This document shows, piece by piece, positions 22,575-33,101 of a stretch of 64,000 nt of DNA. Both the position numbers and the translations under genes were made by a program. Each line of letters begins with the position of its first letter. The stretch's first letter is position 1. Source of the stretch: Nitrosospira sp. (GTDB lineage Bacteria > Pseudomonadota > Gammaproteobacteria > Burkholderiales > Nitrosomonadaceae); the NCBI GenBank assembly GCA_013821425.1, contig JACDGV010000014.1, positions 1-64,000 on the forward strand. Direction: 5' to 3'. Below the pieces are notes generated by a model. It was not told the DNA's origin and did not search any database. It was given only the letters and a program-made list of their open reading frames with translations.

Positions 22575-22876
22575 TAGGGAAGCCCTGAACAGGTCCCACG
22601 AGGGCGCGACGGGGTTTTGCGGGATGAGATGCCCGAAAGGCGACAACGCGAATGGTTGTGACCTCGCAGCGGTGTGCGGGCGCCCAAGGAGACGTAAACG
22701 CGGTCAGGCATCCCTGATCCCGCTTGGCGGGGGCCCCTCGGGCAACGCTTGGGGGCGCACTTCGTTGCACTCCTTGGCATCGTAGATTAAGCTAAGACCT
22801 GCGTCGTGCAGCCTTGTGATCATCCCGATTTTACCGCAACGCGCTCCACGGAGGACTGGTTCAGGGCTTCCTTAGA
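22575..22876. repeat. about 300-bp segment with imperfect terminal inverted repeats (MITE-like)
   Basis: left end TAGGGAAGCCCTGAACAGGTCCCACGAGG; right end reverse complement TAAGGAAGCCCTGAACCAGTCCTCCGTGG. Confidence 0.55.
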
Positions 22877-22977
22877 GCCGTGTGTCGATTTCGCGGCGCG
22901 CCATTCGACGTATAGGTAGAGTAAGGGCTCAAACCGTCGCCCGGCTGTTTGCCCTGCTCCAACAGAAGGAACTATGC

Positions 22978-23394
22978 ATGCAAGTCCAACCTTACCTGTT
23001 CTACGACGGCCGCTGTGAAGAGGCGGTCGAATTCTACCGCGGTGCGCTCGGTGCCGAGGTGACAATGCTCATGCGTTTTCGGGACAGTCCCGAATCCGCG
23101 CACGGCTGCAAGATTCCATCGGGTTCCGAGGACAAGATCATGCACAGCAGCTTTCGCGTCGGCGACACGACCGTGATGGCCTCGGACGGCATGTGCTCGG
23201 GGCAACCCAGTTTTCAGGGTTTTTCGCTATCTCTTACCGTGGTTGATGTCGCTGAAGCTGATCGGCTGTTTGCTGCCCTTGCCGACGGTGGGCAGGTGCA
23301 GATGCCATTGGCGGAAACGTTTTGGTCGCCACGCTTTGGCATGGTCGCGGACCGCTTCGGCGTATCATGGATGATTATGGTCGCGCCGTCTTGA
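22978..23394 (+). CDS. VOC (PhnB/glyoxalase-like) protein
   Basis: MQVQPYLFYDGRCEEAVEFYRGALGAEVTMLMRF...FGVSWMIMV. Confidence 0.9.
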   Translation: MQVQPYLFYDGRCEEAVEFYRGALGAEVTMLMRFRDSPESAHGCKIPSGSEDKIMHSSFRVGDTTVMASDGMCSGQPSFQGFSLSLTVVDVAEADRLFAALADGGQVQMPLAETFWSPRFGMVADRFGVSWMIMVAPS

Positions 23395-23467
23395 AGAGTC
23401 GTTCGCTTACCCAAAATCAGTGCAACAGGTCGCGCGCGCTCGATCCCGACTAAAAAAGGAGAAACCA

Positions 23468-23950
23468 ATGATGACCGAACCGCGGGAGGAACACCACTGG
23501 CTGCAGCAGCTCGTGGGTGAATGGACGTACGAGATAGAGGGAACATGCGAGCCCGGCAAGCCCCCTGAAAAATCCCAAGGGTCTGAAAGCGTGCGCTCGC
23601 TGGGTGGTCTTTGGGTACTGTGCGAAGGCCGAGGCGACATGCCCGGAGGCGGGGTCGCATCCACTTTAATGACGTTAGGCTATGACCCCGGGAAAGAGCG
23701 GTACGTTGGGACCTGGATAGGATCGATGATGGACCATTTGTGGATATATGATGGAACGCTCGACACCGCGCGTAAGGCATTGACGCTGAACTCGGAGGGA
23801 CCGAGCTTCTCCGCCGAGGGCAAGCTAGCGCAGTATAGGGACGTGATCGAGTTCAAGAGCGACGATCATCGCGTGTTGACATCGCATGTCCTCGGGGAAG
23901 ATGGGACATGGCACGGGTTCATGACAGCGCACTACCGGCGAAAGAAGTAG
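23468..23950 (+). CDS. DUF1579-like protein
   Basis: HHWLQQLVGEWTYEIEG...GGLWVLCEGRGDMPGG...TLGYDPGKERYVGTWIGSMMDHLWIYDG. Confidence 0.85.
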   Translation: MMTEPREEHHWLQQLVGEWTYEIEGTCEPGKPPEKSQGSESVRSLGGLWVLCEGRGDMPGGGVASTLMTLGYDPGKERYVGTWIGSMMDHLWIYDGTLDTARKALTLNSEGPSFSAEGKLAQYRDVIEFKSDDHRVLTSHVLGEDGTWHGFMTAHYRRKK

Positions 23951-23980
23951 GTCCAGCCCTATCCAGAAGGAGAAATGATT

Positions 23981-24398
23981 ATGCGATTCATGATTATCGT
24001 GAAGGCGACCAGGGACAGCGAAGCTGGCGTCATGCCGGAGGAGGCGCTTGTGGCCGAGATGGCGGACTATCACGAGGAACTCGCAAAAGCCGGGTGTGCT
24101 GCTTGACGCATCCGGAGTGCATCCCAGCTCGAAAGGGTGGCGCATTAAGTATGCTGGAGGAAATCGCAACGTGATTGATGGACCCTTTGCCGAGACCAAG
24201 GAACTGATTGCCGGCTACACGCTGATCCAGGTAAAGTCCAGGGCGGAAGCAATGGAATGGACCCGGCGTTTCCCCAATCCGGCTGCAAATGGCAACGAGG
24301 GTGAGATCGAGGTGCGCTAGCTGTTCGAATTGGAGGATTTTGGCACCAGCAATGCCGTTGAGCGCTTTCGAGAAATGGGGATCGAGGCAAACCAGTAA
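23981..24398 (+). pseudogene. YCII/DGPF-domain protein, frameshift plus nonsense
   Basis: MRFMIIVKATRDSEAG...YHEELAKAG runs out at TGA, continues +1 as VLLDASGVHPSSKGWRIKYAGG...DGPFAETKELIAGY...EIEVR*LFELEDFGTSNAVERFREM (TAG where CAG expected). Confidence 0.85.
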
Positions 24399-24550
24399 GT
24401 CGCCCGTGCGAAACATTCAATCAGGCGTCGGGCGTCATTCATGTGCCATGCGAGCGAAATGGAGCCGTGCCGTGAGCAGGCATCGGTAAGGGATTTCGGG
24501 TGGGTTGGAACAATCTGAGATCAGCATGAAAGGGAAGCTTAGAGCGTGCC

Positions 24551-25687
24551 TTGGCAACGCAAGTCCGGTTTTCGATGAAGACAAACGCCGAACATACGGT
24601 CGAGGCTATCTGGCGAATCGAGTCTGCGAAGATCATCGCGGGGCTCGCACGAATGCTTCGCAATGTCGGGCTGGCGGAAGAACTCGCCCAGGATGCTTTC
24701 GTCGCGGCGCTTGAGCAGTGGCCCGAGAAGGGTGTCCCGCATGGCTCATGGCTGCCGCCAAGCATCGGGCGATCGATCTGGTTCGGCGCAAGTCGCTTCA
24801 TGAACGCAACGAAGAGGATTTGACGCGCTCGATCGAGGCCCAGTTGCACGAGGCCGCACCTATGGAACCCGGTGCCGCGCTCGATGATCCAGTGAGAGAC
24901 GATCTGCTGCGCCTCATATTCATCGCCTGCCATCCGGTACTCTCCACCCAGGCACGCGTCGCGCTCACATTGCGCCTGCTAGGCGGTCTGACAACCGACG
25001 AGATCGCTCGGGCGTTCCTCGTCCCCGCACCAACCATAGCCCAGCGCGTCGTGCGGGCAAAGCGCACGCTTGCCGAGTCACGGGTGCCATTCGAAGTCCC
25101 ATGCGCACAAGAACTCGCCGAACGCCTGTCTTCGGTGCTCGAAGTCATTTACCTGGTCTTTAACGAAGGCTACTCTGCGACAGCTGGAGACCACTGGATG
25201 CGGCCCGAGCTGTGCGACGAGGCGCTGCGTCTCGGCCGCATTCTGGCAGAGCTCGTGCCGGCGGAGCCGGAAGTACACGGCCTGGTGGCGCTGATGGAAA
25301 TCCAGGCTTCGCGCACGCGCTCGCAACGGAGCACAGACGGATTGGATCCGCGTCGCGGCACTTTATGATGCACTTGCCCAGCTCTCACCATCTCTGGTCG
25401 TGGAACTCAACCGGGCGGTCTCCCTCGCGATGGCGTTTGGCCCCAAGGCAGGATTGGAGATTGTTGATGCGCTGACTTCCGAACCTTCATTCAAGAGGTA
25501 TCATCTCCTGCCGAGCGTGCGCGGCGACCCCCTCTCCAAACTCGGGCGTTTCGACGAGGCCTGTGCGGAGTTTAAGCGCGCCGCATCGCTCACGTGCAAC
25601 GCGCGGGAGCGTAATCTGCTCCTGAACCGCGCCCAGGCCTGCATCGGCGGCTCAGCCCCGCTCCCATCCCGCGAGAAGCGCGGGTAA
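24551..25687 (+). pseudogene. ECF sigma factor with C-terminal extension (ECF42-like), disrupted
   Basis: sigma regions in three frames: 24551..24823 (VEAIWRIESAKIIAGLARMLRNVGLAEELAQDAFVAALEQWPEKG), 24718..25368 (AWLMAAAKHRAIDLVRRK...NEGYSATAGD), 25330..25687 (TDWIRVAALYDALAQLSPSLVVELNRAVSLAMAFGPKAGL). Confidence 0.85.
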
Positions 25688-25832
25688 CATTACTTTCCGG
25701 TCCTCATCGGATTTATTTCCAGAATAAAGTAACGGCTACTTATTTTCCTGAATGGGCGGCCCGCCCCTTCAGAACGCTATTGTACTGATCAGTGGCCCCG
25801 GATTTTGCGTTCAGCTTCGTTCTCAGAATACG

Positions 25833-26129
25833 CTACCGCGTATTGTTATTCCTGTTTTTCTGCCACGCGAGAAATAAAACGGCAATTACGATAATTGTGA
25901 CGGGCAGGATTACGTACAGGCCGAGTGCATAGCCTGCCCCATCCCCGTGATCTGGGGGCGGGGTAGTGCTGAGGATTTTATAGGCGTGGGACATGCTGAC
26001 CATGAGTACGAGAACAAGGCCCGCCACGCGGCGGTTTCTTATTAGCACCCGGCCAACTGCCTCATTAAGCAGGTGTGCCGCGTAGTAACCAAGGAAATAG
26101 ACCGTCGTATAGAAGATCAAGGCACCCAC
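25833..26129 (-). CDS. small membrane protein, unknown function
   Basis: 98 aa with three hydrophobic segments. Confidence 0.55.
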   Translation of the reverse strand: MGALIFYTTVYFLGYYAAHLLNEAVGRVLIRNRRVAGLVLVLMVSMSHAYKILSTTPPPDHGDGAGYALGLYVILPVTIIVIAVLFLAWQKNRNNNTR

Positions 26130-26191
26130 AAAGAGTCCTTGTTTTTTTCGAACTCGATTCTGGGCTTGAAGTTAGATGTCAAAGCCTATCT

Positions 26192-26416
26192 CTATTTGCT
26201 CTTCTTGTTTTCCGTCTCAATCTTCTTCTCGGGCTTCCTGATATCGCGTTCAAGCTGCTGCGGGTCTGTCTTTTTTGGCTTTGGAGCAACAGATTTTTCC
26301 TCTTCCGCATCTATTATCTTTGCGGCTTTGCTCCAGGGGAATTCCTGGGTCTCTTTTTGTGCGAGAAGCTGCGAAGAGCCTAGCGCGAAAAACAGGGCGA
26401 GTAGTATTGTCTTCAT
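26192..26416 (-). CDS. small secreted Lys/Glu-rich protein, unknown function
   Basis: signal peptide MKTILLALFFALGSSQLLAQ then charged tail. Confidence 0.55.
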   Translation of the reverse strand: MKTILLALFFALGSSQLLAQKETQEFPWSKAAKIIDAEEEKSVAPKPKKTDPQQLERDIRKPEKKIETENKKSK

Positions 26417-26798
26417 GATTGTTTTTAAGCGTTCAGGAGTTCAAGTCCAGAATGGACACCGGCTTCTTGCAGCGCGGCCAATGTGCTTTATATTGCATTG
26501 CAAGAACCGGTCTGCCCAATCAGTTGACGTAGCAGATTTGACGTAGCGGTAACGTAACGGCACATGCACAAGTAACGTGAACACGTTATCTTATCGCAAC
26601 GCCTGAAACCATATCAAGAACAGCCGAACCGGGATAAGGCCCGGTAGGAGCTTCTTAGTTGGCGCTGATTCCCCTATTTTACGGGCCGGAATGACCTGCT
26701 TACTCGCCCACCTCCTGGCCCATTTCCCGTCCCCGGTTTCCCCCGCATGAACGCAATCCCCACAACTGATCAGTTTCCTGGAGAGGTGGTTGCAGGCC

Positions 26799-27401
26799 CT
26801 ACTGGAAAGGCAGCGAGTGTTCGTAGTGGCGCCGCCAGTTTTCCAGGTAGAGATCGATGAGCGCAGCATTCCCCCGTATTACCAGCACATTTTCCGCATT
26901 CTTGTACTGTGCCGCGTGCGTAAAGTTATAACTGCCGGTAATTACCGCCGCCCCTGGGCTACCCGCATCGATCACCATGACTTTGTTATGAGCGCTGTTG
27001 TGATCGGAGTCGGTAAAAACCGGTACGCCCTCGCTTGCGAGCCTTGATACCAAACTGGTGCGTATTCGGTGGATCTGGTCCTTATCCGCGATCACTTTTA
27101 CGTCCACGCCACGGCGTTGGGCGGCGATCAATGCGTCAGCTATTTTGCGATGGGTAAAACTGAAGGCCTGTACAAGGATCTGGCGATGCGCACTTTCAAT
27201 AGCATCCGTAATGAGTTTGCCCGCATCGTCTCCTGGCGTAAAGGCCGCTTGGACCGTGCCTGTTCCAGGAAGAACGCGAGGAGTCTCGCCGTCACGACCG
27301 GAGGATGGCTGGAAGGCTGCCGCGGATGCGGCGAAAAAGATGGCGAGGCCCCAGCCCGTCAAATATCTTGCAACAAGAGTGTTATCGTTTCGCCGCATCA
27401 T
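26799..27401 (-). CDS. phospholipase D-like (Nuc/endonuclease) family protein
   Basis: single HKD motif HNKVMVIDAGSPGAAVITGSYNFTHAAQ. Confidence 0.9.
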   Translation of the reverse strand: MMRRNDNTLVARYLTGWGLAIFFAASAAAFQPSSGRDGETPRVLPGTGTVQAAFTPGDDAGKLITDAIESAHRQILVQAFSFTHRKIADALIAAQRRGVDVKVIADKDQIHRIRTSLVSRLASEGVPVFTDSDHNSAHNKVMVIDAGSPGAAVITGSYNFTHAAQYKNAENVLVIRGNAALIDLYLENWRRHYEHSLPFQ

Positions 27402-27404
27402 GTT

Positions 27405-28664
27405 TCACTCTTTCACGTATTCCAGCGCGGCCGCAAAAAAACCATCAGTATGGTGGATACGGGGGGACAATTGCATGAATACACCGGTGTCGAGCGGAAT
27501 TTTCTGTTGCATCAATAGCGCGGCGCAGTTCAGGCGCCTGAAGCGGGGGTTACCGGACAGGAAGCCACCCACGATTTCCTGGTTCTCCTCCGGCAAAAAA
27601 CTGCAAGTGGCATAGACCAGCCTCCCGCCGGGCTTTAGCAGGTTTGCCGCGGATGAGAGGATGGCCGCTTGCTTGCGCTTGAGCTCTTCTATGGTATGGG
27701 GCGACTGCCGCCATTTCAGATCCGGATTGCGGCGTAGCGTTCCCAGGCCGCTGCATGGCGCATCCACCAGCACGCGGTCGATTTTACCGGTGAGGCGTTT
27801 CACCTTGAGGTCATTTTCGTTGATGATAAGCTGCGGATGGAGATTGGACAACCCGGAACGCTTGAGGCGCGGCCTAAGGTTATTCAGCCGCTTTTCGGAG
27901 GTATCGAAAGCATAGAGACGTCCCTGCGAATGCATCAGCGCGCCCAGCATCAGGGTTTTTCCCCCTGCTCCCGCGCAAAAATCGACGACCATGTCGCGGC
28001 GCCTCGGTGAGACCAGGTAGCCCAGCAGCTGGCTGCCTTCGTCCTGGACCTCTACCTTTCCCGTAAGGAAAAGCTCATGCCGATTGATGGCGGGCTTGCC
28101 GGCAAGACGGATGCCGATGGGAGAATAGCGGGTGGCGCTACCCTCGATCCCATCTTTTTTTAGTGACGCAAGTACTTCCTGGCGATCCGCAAGCAGCGTA
28201 TTCACGCGTAAATCGAGCGGCGCTGGCTCTTGCAACGAGTGGCCCAAGTCGAGAATGGTACCGTTGTCCATGAAACCACGCAGCTTCTCCAGCAACCAGC
28301 CCGGGAACTCCGCCTGGATATCGAGCGGCTGCGATTCCAGCCTTACCGCTTTCAGTTGTGCAATCCATTTTGCCTCAGCCTCGCTGGTGAGCGGCGTTAG
28401 CTCACGTAAATTCATCCCCTGGAATCTGGCCAGATAGCCGAGCAGCAATGCGCGCGGCGTAGCAAGGCCTGCGGCCCCCTCAAGGAAAAACCGGTGGCGT
28501 AGAGTTCCAAATACGGTTTCGGCAATAAACGCTCGGTCGTATGCGCCCAGCTTTGGATTGTCCCGAAAAAAATGCCGGAGAATTGAGTCAGCAGGGTGTT
28601 CCAGCGGAAGCACGGCACGGAGCGCGGCGGTAGCCGAGTCCAGGTGAGCAGGAGTGAGGCGCAT
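27405..28664 (-). CDS. RsmB/NOP-family 16S rRNA m5C methyltransferase-like
   Basis: QDEGSQLLGYLVSPRRRDMVVDFCAGAGGKTLMLGALM; VDAPCSGLGTLRRNPDLKWR; YATCSFLPEENQ. Confidence 0.93.
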   Translation of the reverse strand: MRLTPAHLDSATAALRAVLPLEHPADSILRHFFRDNPKLGAYDRAFIAETVFGTLRHRFFLEGAAGLATPRALLLGYLARFQGMNLRELTPLTSEAEAKWIAQLKAVRLESQPLDIQAEFPGWLLEKLRGFMDNGTILDLGHSLQEPAPLDLRVNTLLADRQEVLASLKKDGIEGSATRYSPIGIRLAGKPAINRHELFLTGKVEVQDEGSQLLGYLVSPRRRDMVVDFCAGAGGKTLMLGALMHSQGRLYAFDTSEKRLNNLRPRLKRSGLSNLHPQLIINENDLKVKRLTGKIDRVLVDAPCSGLGTLRRNPDLKWRQSPHTIEELKRKQAAILSSAANLLKPGGRLVYATCSFLPEENQEIVGGFLSGNPRFRRLNCAALLMQQKIPLDTGVFMQLSPRIHHTDGFFAAALEYVKE

Positions 28665-28755
28665 CTATTTCGGGTGCCGCGGAAGGGGAGGCGAAATAGC
28701 GCGGTTCGAATGCCACAGATACCGTAACCAAAGGGGGAGGCTGATATAGTCCAAC

Positions 28756-29529
28756 TTAATGCAGCCGCCCTTGCCGCTCGCCGTTGAGCGATTTTTCCGC
28801 GTAGCTTATGCTTTTGACCATCTGGTCCGTCACGATACCCAATTTCTCCGCCGTCATTATTCGAACCGGTAACAGGTGGTGGTCAACGGCAAGCCAGATT
28901 CTCTTGTCGCGATCGCCCTCGTTTTCAAGCTGTTTCGTCAGCACGATGGTTTCCAGTTTACCCATCGGTGTATCCAGGGTTTCCTTGCCTACGACATATC
29001 GGACCGCTTCTAGGCGCCGGCCGTCGGTTTCATGCACGTTTACCACCTTGCCTGGCAAGGGGGAAAACATGAAGCTGTAGAGCAGGCTGAGCCTGTCCAC
29101 CGCGTCGGCGGGCAAGGGCTTTTGCTCTTCCCCGCGTTTATGCTGAAGAGTTAGCAGCTTCTTGTCCCAATCAAAAATTGCTACTTTAGGCACTTTTTTG
29201 CCGTGTTGATCTGAAAAACGGCTTGGGCGCAGGCCCTCCGGGGTTATCGTCCCCTCGCTGCCGCGCACCACGTTGTCCGGTTGTGTCAGGGCCAGTAGCC
29301 CCTTGGCGCGGCTCTCGCTGTAAATGGCATAGCTCGCTGGGCCATCTTCCTGTCTGATTTCCAGGGTTTCGTTCACGTCCGCTTCGAGATTGCCGGATCT
29401 GATCGAATAACTGATATCGATGCGGGGAGGGACGCCAGCGGGGCAAGCGTTGCACGCAGCGAAGGCGGGAAAGGCAACAAAGGCGGAAAAACTTAAACCG
29501 CATAGCAACGCAAGAAATGATAATTTCAT
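28756..29529 (-). CDS. DUF3108-like secreted protein
   Basis: signal peptide; ISYSIRSGNLEADVNETLEIRQEDG..., downstream of purN. Confidence 0.75.
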   Translation of the reverse strand: MKLSFLALLCGLSFSAFVAFPAFAACNACPAGVPPRIDISYSIRSGNLEADVNETLEIRQEDGPASYAIYSESRAKGLLALTQPDNVVRGSEGTITPEGLRPSRFSDQHGKKVPKVAIFDWDKKLLTLQHKRGEEQKPLPADAVDRLSLLYSFMFSPLPGKVVNVHETDGRRLEAVRYVVGKETLDTPMGKLETIVLTKQLENEGDRDKRIWLAVDHHLLPVRIMTAEKLGIVTDQMVKSISYAEKSLNGERQGRLH

Positions 29530-30167
29530 TTACATAGTCCTGGTGAATATAAAACCGAGCCATCGAATCCCGCATTGCCCACGTCTATGCCACCGGTGCT
29601 TGCCAGCCTCAACCGGCCCTCCGTAAACCAGCGCACAGCTTCGGGATAGATACGGTGCTCCTCCTGCAATACCCGTGCCGCCAGCGTCTGCTCGGTATCG
29701 TCCGGCAGCACCTGGATCGCCGCCTGGATAATGATCGGCCCGCGATCCATCTGGGCGGTGACAAAATGCACCGTACAGCCGTGTATCTTTACCCCTTCCT
29801 GCAACGCCCGCCTGTGGGTATTCAAGCCGGGAAAGGCCGGCAGCAATGAAGGATGGACATTTATCAGTTTACCTTGATAACGGTTAACGAAATCCTCCCC
29901 GAGGATACGCATGAACCCCGCCAGCGCGATCAGATCCGGGTCATACGCGTCGATTGCGTCCGTCAGCGCGGCATCAAATGCCTCGCGACGGGGATAAGAC
30001 AACTGGTTCACTACTCTGGTTTCAATGCCATGCCGTTTTGCGGCCTCCAATCCCTCGGCATCAGCCCTGTTGCTGATGATAGCGGCAATCCTGGCGGAGA
30101 GCTTTGCCTCAACCAGCGCTTGCATGTTGCTGCCGCGCCCTGAGATAAGGATGACAAGGGATTTCAT
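29526..30167 (-). CDS. purN: phosphoribosylglycinamide formyltransferase
   Basis: MKSLVILISGRGSNMQALVEA; LINVHPSLLPAFPGLNTHRRAL. Confidence 0.97.
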   Translation of the reverse strand: MKSLVILISGRGSNMQALVEAKLSARIAAIISNRADAEGLEAAKRHGIETRVVNQLSYPRREAFDAALTDAIDAYDPDLIALAGFMRILGEDFVNRYQGKLINVHPSLLPAFPGLNTHRRALQEGVKIHGCTVHFVTAQMDRGPIIIQAAIQVLPDDTEQTLAARVLQEEHRIYPEAVRWFTEGRLRLASTGGIDVGNAGFDGSVLYSPGLCK

Positions 30168-30209
30168 AATATCAGCAGCGGAGGGGTCTGATGCCGAGCG
30201 CTCTGCCGA

Positions 30210-31268
30210 TCACTCAATGAGCGTCCGCGCTTCATTGGCAGCGCTTTGTCGAATCGTGCCGATCTGCCACACCGTCTCACCCCCGGACCGCAACAATTCC
30301 ACTGCGCTATCAGCTTTTTCCGCTGCTACGACCAAGACCATGCCGACGCCGCAATTGAATACGCGGTGCATTTCACCGTCATCCACATTTCCTTGCCGTT
30401 GCAGCCAGTGAAAAAGCGGAGGCATATCCCATGTCTCTTTTTTCAACACCGCCGTGACGCCATCAGGAAGGATGCGCGGAATATTTTCCACTAATCCGCC
30501 GCCTGTGATATGCGCAATGGCCTTTACCGGTAAATGCTTTAACAGGCCGAGCACCGGTTTAACATAAATACGGGTGGGCGCCATAATGACTTCGATTAAC
30601 GCTTTACCGTCGAAATCGGCCGACAGGTCGGTGTTGTGTTTTTCAATGATCTTACGGATCAGCGAATATCCATTGGAATGGGCCCCGCTGGAGGCCAGGC
30701 CCAGGACCGCATCACCTTCCCGGATGGTCAGGCCGTTGATGATGGCGTCTTTCTCCACCACGCCAACAGCAAACCCGGCCAGATCGTATTCACCCTCCAC
30801 GTACATACCTGGCATTTCGGCAGTTTCCCCGCCTATCAGAGCGCATCCGGCCTGTTTGCAACCTGCGGCAATACCCTTCACGACCCGCGTCGCGATATCC
30901 ACGTCTAGTCTGCCGCATGCAAAATAGTCAAGAAAGAACAATGGTTCCGCGCCCTGCACCAGAATATCATTGACGCTCATCGCTACCAGGTCTATACCAA
31001 TGCTGTCGTGCCGGCCGGAACGGAATGCCAGCTTCAGCTTGGTACCGACGCCATCGGTACCTGACACGAGCACCGGGTTGCGGTATTTCCTCGAAATTTC
31101 AAACAGTGCGCCGAAACCGCCTATACCCCCCAGCACTTCAGGACGCATGGTACTCTTGGCATAAGGCTTGATGTTTTCTACCAGCCGGGCACCGGCGTCT
31201 ATGTCCACGCCAGCCGCGCGGTACGAGAGAGGAACAGGGCTGGAATTTTCTCCCTTGGATGAAGTCAA
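30210..31268 (-). CDS. purM: phosphoribosylformylglycinamidine cyclo-ligase
   Basis: [50 protein letters not shown]. Confidence 0.97.
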   Translation of the reverse strand: MTSSKGENSSPVPLSYRAAGVDIDAGARLVENIKPYAKSTMRPEVLGGIGGFGALFEISRKYRNPVLVSGTDGVGTKLKLAFRSGRHDSIGIDLVAMSVNDILVQGAEPLFFLDYFACGRLDVDIATRVVKGIAAGCKQAGCALIGGETAEMPGMYVEGEYDLAGFAVGVVEKDAIINGLTIREGDAVLGLASSGAHSNGYSLIRKIIEKHNTDLSADFDGKALIEVIMAPTRIYVKPVLGLLKHLPVKAIAHITGGGLVENIPRILPDGVTAVLKKETWDMPPLFHWLQRQGNVDDGEMHRVFNCGVGMVLVVAAEKADSAVELLRSGGETVWQIGTIRQSAANEARTLIE

Positions 31269-31377
31269 GTTGAGTTCTCGTCTTGTTGCGGTTAAAGTGC
31301 CTTTTTTTTAAAACGACGCAATTTTACCGTAAATGTCACTGTGTCATGCGCGAGCAATTCAAGGGGCAAGGATTTAA

Positions 31378-32055
31378 ATGAAGCAACTGCTGCTCGACAT
31401 CTCCCCGTCTGCTCTCCCCATCCTGGCTAATTTCGTACCGGGACGCAACACTGAACTGTTACAAACCCTGGGCAATATGCTAACCGGACGGGAGCGAGAG
31501 CGGTTCGTGTATCTATGGGGCGCGCAGGGATGCGGCAGAACCCATTTGCTCCAGGGGATAGCGGGAATGTGCGTGCGCAACAAAATGGCTGCAGCATATT
31601 TTGCGTGCGCGGAAAAAATCCATTTGGACGACAAGGAAGAAGCGGATTATGTGCTGGTGGATGACGTGGATCGTCTTGGCGCCGAGGCACAAATTGGCTT
31701 GTTTAATCTCTATAATCGTATTCGCGACGCGGGCCAGGCGGTTCTTCTGGTAACCGGTTCTGCTGCTCCGGCCCAGTTGAAATTGAGGGATGACCTCGTA
31801 ACCCGCCTGGGATGGGGCCTGGTATACCAGGTTCATGAATTGACCGACGAGGAAAAAATCAAAGCCATGAAAAGCCACGCAGCCAGCCGGGGACTTGATC
31901 TGTCGCAGGAGGTGTGCGACTACCTGCTCCGCCATAAGCGGCGCGACTTGCCCACCTTGATCGCTACGGTCGATGCTGTGGACACCTACTCGTTAGCCAA
32001 CCGGCGGAAAGTGACTGTTCCGTTGGTGCGTGAATTATTGCAGGCTGAATCATGA
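31378..32055 (+). CDS. hda: DnaA-like regulatory inactivator Hda
   Basis: MKQLLLDISPSALPILANFVPGRNTELLQTL; YLWGAQGCGRTHLLQ. Confidence 0.93.
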   Translation: MKQLLLDISPSALPILANFVPGRNTELLQTLGNMLTGRERERFVYLWGAQGCGRTHLLQGIAGMCVRNKMAAAYFACAEKIHLDDKEEADYVLVDDVDRLGAEAQIGLFNLYNRIRDAGQAVLLVTGSAAPAQLKLRDDLVTRLGWGLVYQVHELTDEEKIKAMKSHAASRGLDLSQEVCDYLLRHKRRDLPTLIATVDAVDTYSLANRRKVTVPLVRELLQAES

Positions 32056-32714
32056 ATCTGGCTCTGTTCGATCTCGACAATACATTGCTGGCGGGTGACA
32101 GCGACTTTCAGTGGGCGCAATTCCTGATCGAGCAGCGCGTGCTCGACCGTGAAGTATACGAAGCGCGCAACGTGGAATTCTATGAGCAGTACAAGGCCGG
32201 AACACTGGATATACACGAGTTTCTGGACTTTCAGTTGAAACCGTTGTCGCGCCATTCCCGTAGCCAGCTTGATGCATGGCACAGTCAGTTCATGCAGGAC
32301 CGAATGCTCCCGTTGATAGCACCGGGCGCCCGGAAACTGCTGAACAAACATATGCTCGGCGGTGATCTGTGCGTCATCATTACTGCCACTAACAGCTTTG
32401 TAACCGCGCCCATTGCCCGGGTATTGGGTATACATCATCTCATCGCCACCGAACCGGAACAGAAGGATGGCGAATTCACGGGCCGGGTTTCAGGTGCGCC
32501 CTGTTTCAGGGAGGGCAAGATCGCCCGCCTGGAAGGCTGGATGGATGAGCATAATCTGACCTGGATGTCGTTTCTTGAAAGCTGGTTTTACAGCGATTCC
32601 CTGAATGACTTGCCGTTGCTCAACAAGGTTACCCATCCGGTGGCGGTTGACCCCGACGCGACACTCAAGGCCCATGCCGAAAAAAACGAATGGTCCATCA
32701 TCAGCCTGCGATGA
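32052..32714 (+). CDS. HAD-IB family hydrolase (SerB-like)
   Basis: MNLALFDLDNTLLAGDSDFQW; SDSLNDLPLL. Confidence 0.92.
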   Translation: MNLALFDLDNTLLAGDSDFQWAQFLIEQRVLDREVYEARNVEFYEQYKAGTLDIHEFLDFQLKPLSRHSRSQLDAWHSQFMQDRMLPLIAPGARKLLNKHMLGGDLCVIITATNSFVTAPIARVLGIHHLIATEPEQKDGEFTGRVSGAPCFREGKIARLEGWMDEHNLTWMSFLESWFYSDSLNDLPLLNKVTHPVAVDPDATLKAHAEKNEWSIISLR

Positions 32715-32847
32715 TTCCGGCGTAACTTGGCCGGGCTGTCCACGCCGTGCGGGACGATTAAAGCAGAGGCGCTATTTCGCTACCGAATTATCATTGGGGA
32801 GAAGTCGACATGGTCAAAAACGGGTTCCTGCCTCTGCGACTTCGCCC

Positions 32848-33000
32848 CACCCATTTTTTTACCCACAGGCAATAGCGGTCGTGGGTGCTTTCCGGAATCC
32901 TCGAAGTGTCGGTTACCGGATGGTTCAGCCCTTATCCAGGACCGGCTTCCATGGCGACATCTACCCGGTGAATCCGCACGCGGCAGCGATTGCCGGTTTT
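32848..33000 (+). pseudogene. remnant of CoA-binding domain of an NDP-forming acyl-CoA synthetase
   Basis: frame +1 HPFFYPQAIAVVGAFRNPRSVGYRMVQPLSRTGFHGDIYPVNPHAAAIAGF then homology stops. Confidence 0.65.
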
Positions 33001-33101
33001 GCCGAAGGGGAGTTGGACCTGAACCCGATTTTTGCCTTGCCGCCGGGACAGGGTCGCCGTATCGCGGACGCAAGGATTCGCGTGGAATCGAATGTGTCGC
33101 G

